From Salinibacterium sp. (GTDB lineage: Bacteria; Actinomycetota; Actinomycetes; Actinomycetales; Microbacteriaceae): 5,200 nt of DNA. Location: positions 1 through 5,200 of the forward strand of contig SCSV01000031.1 of the NCBI GenBank assembly GCA_004297555.1, in the 5' to 3' direction. Position 1 is the first letter of the stretch; each line of letters starts with the position of its first letter. The position numbers and the translations under genes were made by a program. Positions 5,145 through 5,200 of this stretch are shown here, in pieces. The notes under the pieces are model-generated. The model worked only from the letters and a program-made list of their open reading frames with translations, did not search any database and was not told where the DNA came from.

Positions 5145-5200
5145 CCGGACCATCCGCGTGCTTCGGTTCGCGCGGTTCGCGCTCGGCCTCAGCGTGGTCA
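4979..5200. repeat. Long perfect inverted repeat, 88-base arms, 46-base spacer
   Basis: Bases 4979-5066 and the reverse complement of 5113-5200 are identical over all 88 positions: position p pairs with position 10179 minus p. The spacer is 5067-5112. The left arm starts exactly at the stop codon of the helicase-like gene only because the window ends at 5200, so the true arm may be longer. The left arm is codon-consistent with the downstream gene and is probably the original, with the right arm its copy. Natural fold-back duplication, palindromic chimera from amplification, and an assembly artefact at a contig end all fit. Confidence 0.97.
5070..5106. repeat. Two alternative hairpins inside the spacer of the inverted repeat
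   Basis: CGACCCGC (5072-5079) pairs with GCGGGTCG (5084-5091) across the loop AACT, an 8-bp stem. Alternatively GCCGACC (5070-5076) pairs with GGTCGGC (5100-5106), a 7-bp stem that would stack almost directly on the 88-bp stem through a 3/6-base internal loop. Both lie in the part that reads as the downstream gene, so they may simply be native coding sequence able to fold back. Confidence 0.7.

Noticed and set aside
4770..5153. A 127-codon minus-strand frame crossing the inverted repeat
   Set aside because: Its composition is typical of antisense translation. Its upstream half lies in the mirror arm and the rest is antisense to the helicase-like C-terminus.
4979..5200. Inverted repeat as terminal inverted repeats of a transposon or MITE
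   Set aside because: Only 46 bases lie between the arms, no target-site duplication can be seen, and the left arm is in-frame coding sequence of the neighbouring gene.
4979..5200. Inverted repeat as an intrinsic terminator
   Set aside because: The stem is many times too long, there is no T-tract, and it overlaps coding sequence.

Overview
This is a G+C-rich window with the codon habits of a high-GC actinobacterium. GGATGC and its complement GCATCC are strongly enriched, occurring at least 16 times. From memory, that is a habit of Microbacteriaceae, so this family is the best guess, made on composition and protein style only. No rRNA, tRNA, CRISPR array or transposase is visible.

Layout. On the minus strand, bases 1-939 hold a six-helix membrane protein gene (939 to 349). 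It is coupled by a GTGA overlap to a 70-residue two-helix membrane protein of DUF6186 type (352 to 140). About 110 bases follow with a short hairpin and a good ribosome binding site that serves an 11-codon mini-ORF. That mini-ORF overlaps, by ATGA, the start of a further minus-strand gene that leaves the window at base 1. Bases 940-1024 are a divergent promoter region. Both flanking genes have a TAnnnT -10 element 6-7 bases before the start codon, the arrangement expected of leaderless transcripts.

The plus strand is dominated by one 1318-residue protein (1025-4981) with the architecture of DUF4011-type superfamily 1 (Upf1-like) helicases: an N-terminal DUF4011 region, a split RecA-like core, and a C-terminal Vsr/PD-(D/E)XK-like region. 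Its ATPase motifs are broken. The Walker A lysine is Gly326, the Walker B DE is Asp848-Ala849, and motif V has lost its QG..E residues. The motif IV arginine and the motif VI TRAR remain. The C-terminal nuclease-like region also lacks its first catalytic Asp. The long reading frame is otherwise intact, so this looks like a maintained pseudo-helicase rather than a decaying gene.

The right edge holds the most striking DNA feature. The last 222 bases are an inverted repeat with two identical 88-base arms (4979-5066 and 5113-5200) around a 46-base spacer, and the outer end is cut off by the window. The left arm reads as the natural start of a downstream gene overlapping the helicase-like gene by 8 bases. 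The right arm is its mirror and breaks that gene after about 46 codons. This is either a fold-back inverted duplication in the genome or an assembly or amplification chimera. The sequence alone cannot decide between them.
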